Assembly: GCA_018524725.1 (NCBI GenBank)
Contig: JAEUWP010000310.1
Coordinates: forward strand, 1 to 64,000
Source of the DNA: Podaxis mareebaensis
Taxonomy: Eukaryota; Basidiomycota; Agaricomycetes; Agaricales; Agaricaceae
Direction: 5' to 3'
DNA length: 64,000 nucleotides
Both the position numbers and the translations under genes were made by a program. A model generated the notes under the pieces. It ran no database searches. It had not been told where the DNA came from and was given only the letters and a program-made list of their open reading frames with translations. Each line of letters opens with the position of its first letter. Positions within the stretch are counted from its first letter, which is position 1. This document shows positions 60,785 through 64,000 of the stretch, piece by piece.

Positions 60785-62092
60785 ATGATGCTCAAACTCT
60801 CTCACCTCGCCTTCGCCTTCCTCCTCGGCGCTGTCACAACTGTTAAGGCGACCCGTCACTTTGAGATCATCAACAACTGCCCCTTCAATGCTACTATTTA
60901 CATTAATGGACAGTCCCAAGGCGCACTTCCCGCGCTTGGAGGAAGTACCACACGCGACTTTCCTGACAACTGGAGTGGCCTCATCTATACTGATCTAAAC
61001 CGAGGCAATCCTGCGGGACCTGGTACGACTAGGGCAGGATTTTATGGGCCGGCAAGTACCAGTTGGCTCTGATGAACATAAACTGATCCCTGATATGCAC
61101 TGCTCTTTCCCATTCACCCATATCGCATCTCCGGTCGTCCATGTAGTCGAGTTATTATTACATAGTCAGGGACCCTAATTGGATCAATGTCGACGTAAAT
61201 ATCAGACCCATCGACTCTCCCTCGGTATGGCTCGTCCTCGAGTTCAAATGATAGACGCCCCTTAACGCTGAGAGAGTAGCGCATGGGCTTCTGTGTAAAC
61301 GCCAGCTGTGCTTACAACAACTGCCCAAACGCGTATACGTCGCCACCAACTAGCTTCCCCAATCCCGGTACTGTCGCACCACAACCGCCTTTGTACAGTT
61401 GTCCGCACATTCCCAGTGGTTTCACTGTAACGTGCGTATCCATTTCTCCTTTGTATTCCAACATTCATGAGATCATCCTCCAGTTTCTGCCCAACAGGCG
61501 AGATTCCCAACTACCAGTCGCGACCCGACTTCATCAATCCTGGTGGCAACCCCAACAAGTGTCTTGATGTGAGAGGTGCCGTTTTTGCGAATGGAACGCC
61601 TGTGCAAATGTGAGTAAATATATCTCAGCCGCAGAGAAGTACATAGACACAACATGATGACATTGTTTCAGCTATGATTGTAACGGAACTCCGGCTCAGA
61701 TGTGGTCCATCATTCGCGGTAACGGAATGGTCCGCGTTTCTGGAACAAACTATTGCCTTGATGCTGGATCCAGTTCGCCCACTCCTTTCCCATAAATGCT
61801 TCCATTTCCTAATATCTCTTTCTTGACAGACCCTGCCAACGGTGTGAAGATGAAGATTTGGACATGCTATGAAGGTCTCGCTGCGCAGCAATGGTACTGG
61901 ACTGATGACAACCGTATCGCGCTGACGGGAAAAGGTGCATTCAGCAATCCCACTTTAGCCCGACTGAATTGGTTCTCAACCACTCTGTATCTAGGACTAT
62001 GCCTTGATCTGACCGACGGTAAATTCGATAACGGAAATCCCGTGCAAATTTGGAAGTGTACAGACGGAAACCAGAATCAAATTTGGATATAG
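60785..62092 (+). CDS. Secreted thaumatin-like/ricin-B lectin fusion
   Basis: Seven exons (60785-61051, 61147-61224, 61280-61431, 61484-61609, 61672-61772, 61830-61934, 61995-62092) give exactly 308 aa. Signal peptide MMLKLSHLAFAFLLGAVTTVKA. A thaumatin-like (PR-5-like) domain follows (FEIINNCPFNATIYINGQ, TRAGFYGP, SYYYIVRDPNWINV, CAYNNCPNAY, SPPTSFPNPGTVAPQPP). Next is a ricin-B trefoil (CBM13) with NKCLDVRGAVFANGTPVQIY, GTNYCLDAGS, CLDLTDGKFDNGNPVQIW and QIWI, the Q-x-W pattern. Likely a secreted carbohydrate-binding protein acting on fungal or plant walls. Intron 1 has a GC donor (GCAAGT). The second trefoil repeat is short, so sugar-binding sites may be fewer than in complete trefoils. 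Confidence 0.85.
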
Positions 62093-62312
62093 GTAACGCT
62101 AGCAGATGGGTGCGATACGGTTTAGCCGTGTACAACTAACTATGGACAATGGACAACACTGGACACTCCTACTGAGCTATTGACTGAGTATCTTGGTAAT
62201 GGACGAACGCACACCCCCGCTCATGCGCTTGTATCTCCCTATTTCTGTGTGTATTCGTGTCCGAAGAACGAGCGAGCGGATGAGTACATACAACAAATGA
62301 GGTAATCAAAAA
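62093..62312. other. Convergent 3' ends of the lectin and membrane protein genes
   Basis: 220 bp between two genes that converge. Nothing else is seen. Confidence 0.5.
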
Positions 62313-63716
62313 TCAAGACGGACTTCTGCTGGTATTGCTACCCGTGGTTTCAATCGTGCTGTCCGAGGTAGTGATCGCTGCATTACGGGTGGCATAAGCC
62401 GGTGGCGGGAGTGCCGTGACAAGCTCGTTGATATTCCGAAAGTCAGGCGGATTAGGAGCAACAATCCAGGTTCCATTCGTAGTTGATCCCTCTGTGAGAT
62501 CAATCGTAGTAGCGGGGACTGTCTCCCTGGATGCCGGCGACCTCAGTTGCCTCATATGCGGAGGAACTTCTTCCTTTCTCGTGACAGCCAGACTGGACGA
62601 TGAAGTTGGGAAAGGTTCAGCGGAGGTCCTTCGTTTCCTCCTGCAGAACCAGAAGATTAAGCCAGCAGCGGCGACCAAAGCGATAGCGCCAATGACAATT
62701 CCAACAATGGCCCCAGTAGGGAAATGCGACGAGGACCCCGGCTGATGATTGGGAGAGGCTGATGTCGTCGGTCTATCTTTTCCAGAGGTAAACGTCGGCT
62801 GGTATGTAATATAGTCAAGGGAGAACCGCTGATTCGTGCAATCAGTGATGTTCACTAGGAGGTTGTGGGAACCATCGGTGAGATCGTTCTTGGAGAAGAG
62901 CTGGAAGTTGGTCTGCACGCCGAAGATGCTACTTTGGGATGTTGACTCCGCTATGTAGGGCGTCTGCGCTATTTGCTGGCCGTCGATGATAAAGGTTGCA
63001 GTCACGCTACCAATGGACTGCCAGTCAAAAACTCCCCATAGTTGAATCGAAGTCCCTAAGGAGAAGCGTCAGCAACATTATGTAGATAGAAGTTCATTTT
63101 ACAGGCGCATACCGGAGAATTCCAGCGAAAAAGTCGAGCCAGGGTTGCACGAAGAGCGCGTACTATAGTCGCCAATGAACGTGAAGGGTTGGAGAGACTT
63201 GAAACGGCTGAAATCCTGTTGCCAATCTCCACTGTACGTGATGGCCGGGTCGGAGTCGCTGATTAAGACAGGCGTATTTTGAAAAACGGTGCTAGGATCA
63301 ACCAGCACGATAATGTAATCGAGTGTGACCTTTGGAAGGTCGTTAATAACTACAGTGTGCGGGCCTGGTTGAAGCGCCGGAGTGCGGTACCATTCACCGT
63401 ACGATGGCGGATTGGATGTGGGTAACGTATACCTCGACTGGGGTAAATCGTCGATAATGGGTGTGAACGACGAATCATTCAAGGACGTCCCGTGAAAAAT
63501 AGCCGTGGTACCTATCAGGGGGTTAATCGTTGTCACGACTCCGGAAGAGTGGATAGTACCGTTGAAAGTGAATTGCAGTTTAGCCCCGGGAAACTGATTA
63601 ACGACCTTGGAACGCCCGCCCGTCCAGAGTTGGGACGAGTTATCTGACCAAGCACTTGGAGGAGTGCATTGGATGTTGGGATTAGCGTCGTCTATATACA
63701 GTTGGAGCTGGGACAT
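62313..63716 (-). CDS. Single-pass membrane protein with a carbohydrate-binding-like ectodomain
   Basis: Two exons (63716-63113, 63055-62313) give exactly 448 aa. There is no classical signal peptide: the protein starts MSQLQLYIDDANPNIQC. Residues ~1-275 form a beta-rich ectodomain in two similar halves (ITYSGDWQQDF; LQFTFNGTIHSSG; TFSLEFSGTSIQLWG; DYIIVLVDPS). A Ser/Pro/His stalk and one transmembrane helix follow (GAIVGIVIGAIALVAAAGLIFWF), then a basic stop-transfer RRKRR and a ~140-residue Ser/Thr-rich cytoplasmic tail. This layout is common in basidiomycetes; no function is established to my knowledge. The missing signal peptide hints at an unseen upstream exon. Confidence 0.8.
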
Positions 63717-64000
63717 GGGTCAGAGAATTCGGAAGCTCATGTCTCTGAGTAAGAATTTAAACGATTTCCAGCGGCGCATCCTTGATTTATTTGATGCTGG
63801 ATTGCATATTCCAACATGATGACATCGTCTCTACGCCTGATGATCACACTGATGGGCATGCCCAATAACCCGTAGGTACGTTCGTCTTACCCCATGTGCA
63901 GGGTGGAGTGCGAGCACTCCTAGAGTGGTCTTCTGGTATGAGTCCAAATCTGTTTTTCTTCGTTCGTTTCCCTGCAAAAATCGCAAAAGAACGGTTAATT
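63717..64000. other. Right edge, upstream of the membrane protein gene
   Basis: Promoter side of the minus-strand membrane protein. A short frame at 63607-63819 is a shadow. No gene is supported. Confidence 0.4.

Noticed and set aside
1..64000. CRISPR arrays, bacterial operons or riboswitches
   Set aside because: None seen. Introns and gene families show this is eukaryotic (fungal) DNA.

Overview
The window is fungal nuclear DNA, most likely from a mushroom-forming basidiomycete (Agaricomycetes). Genes are cut by many short introns (about 45-70 nt, GT-AG with a few GC-AG). The families present are typical of that group: GMC alcohol oxidases, NACHT NTPases, small multi-pass membrane families, a wax-synthase-type enzyme, F-box proteins, thaumatin/ricin-B proteins and a chromodomain Ty3/gypsy element.

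Layout. 1-1124 (-): start of an unknown Ser/Pro-rich protein that runs off the left edge. 1216-12925 (-): a decayed Ty3/gypsy chromovirus with long LTRs, gag, pol with chromodomain, and a third reading frame after pol that crosses the polypurine tract into the LTR. 12926-14755: CpG-free repeat graveyard with tRNA-like relics and a 61-bp tandem repeat. 14856-17149 (-) and 26509-28778 (+): two paralogous secreted GMC oxidoreductases in opposite orientation, each with ten exons. They flank the gene for eEF1B-gamma (19726-21396) and a NACHT NTPase with a broken 3' end (22413-24255). 30045-31370: a short-chain dehydrogenase. 32605-39110: two minus-strand paralogous membrane proteins that share a 7-nt microexon, a relic of a third copy, and a broken alpha/beta-hydrolase. 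40140-41452: wax-synthase-like membrane enzyme. 41727-43421 (-): secreted protein with an aerolysin-like Ser/Thr-rich region and a Lys/Pro/Ala tail; a decayed copy lies at about 46560-47300. 50266-52926: TPR/F-box protein. 54066-58982: Set3-like PHD-SET chromatin protein. 60785-62092: secreted thaumatin-like/ricin-B fusion. 62313-63716 (-): single-pass membrane protein.

The housekeeping genes (eEF1B-gamma, Set3-like, F-box) sit among accessory genes in small families with decayed copies nearby, so local duplication and decay shape most of the window. Exon joins were worked out by hand from splice motifs, frame continuity and comparison between paralogs. For five genes the exon lengths sum to an exact multiple of three: eEF1B-gamma 419 aa, F-box 761, Set3-like 1553, thaumatin/ricin 308 and membrane protein 448.
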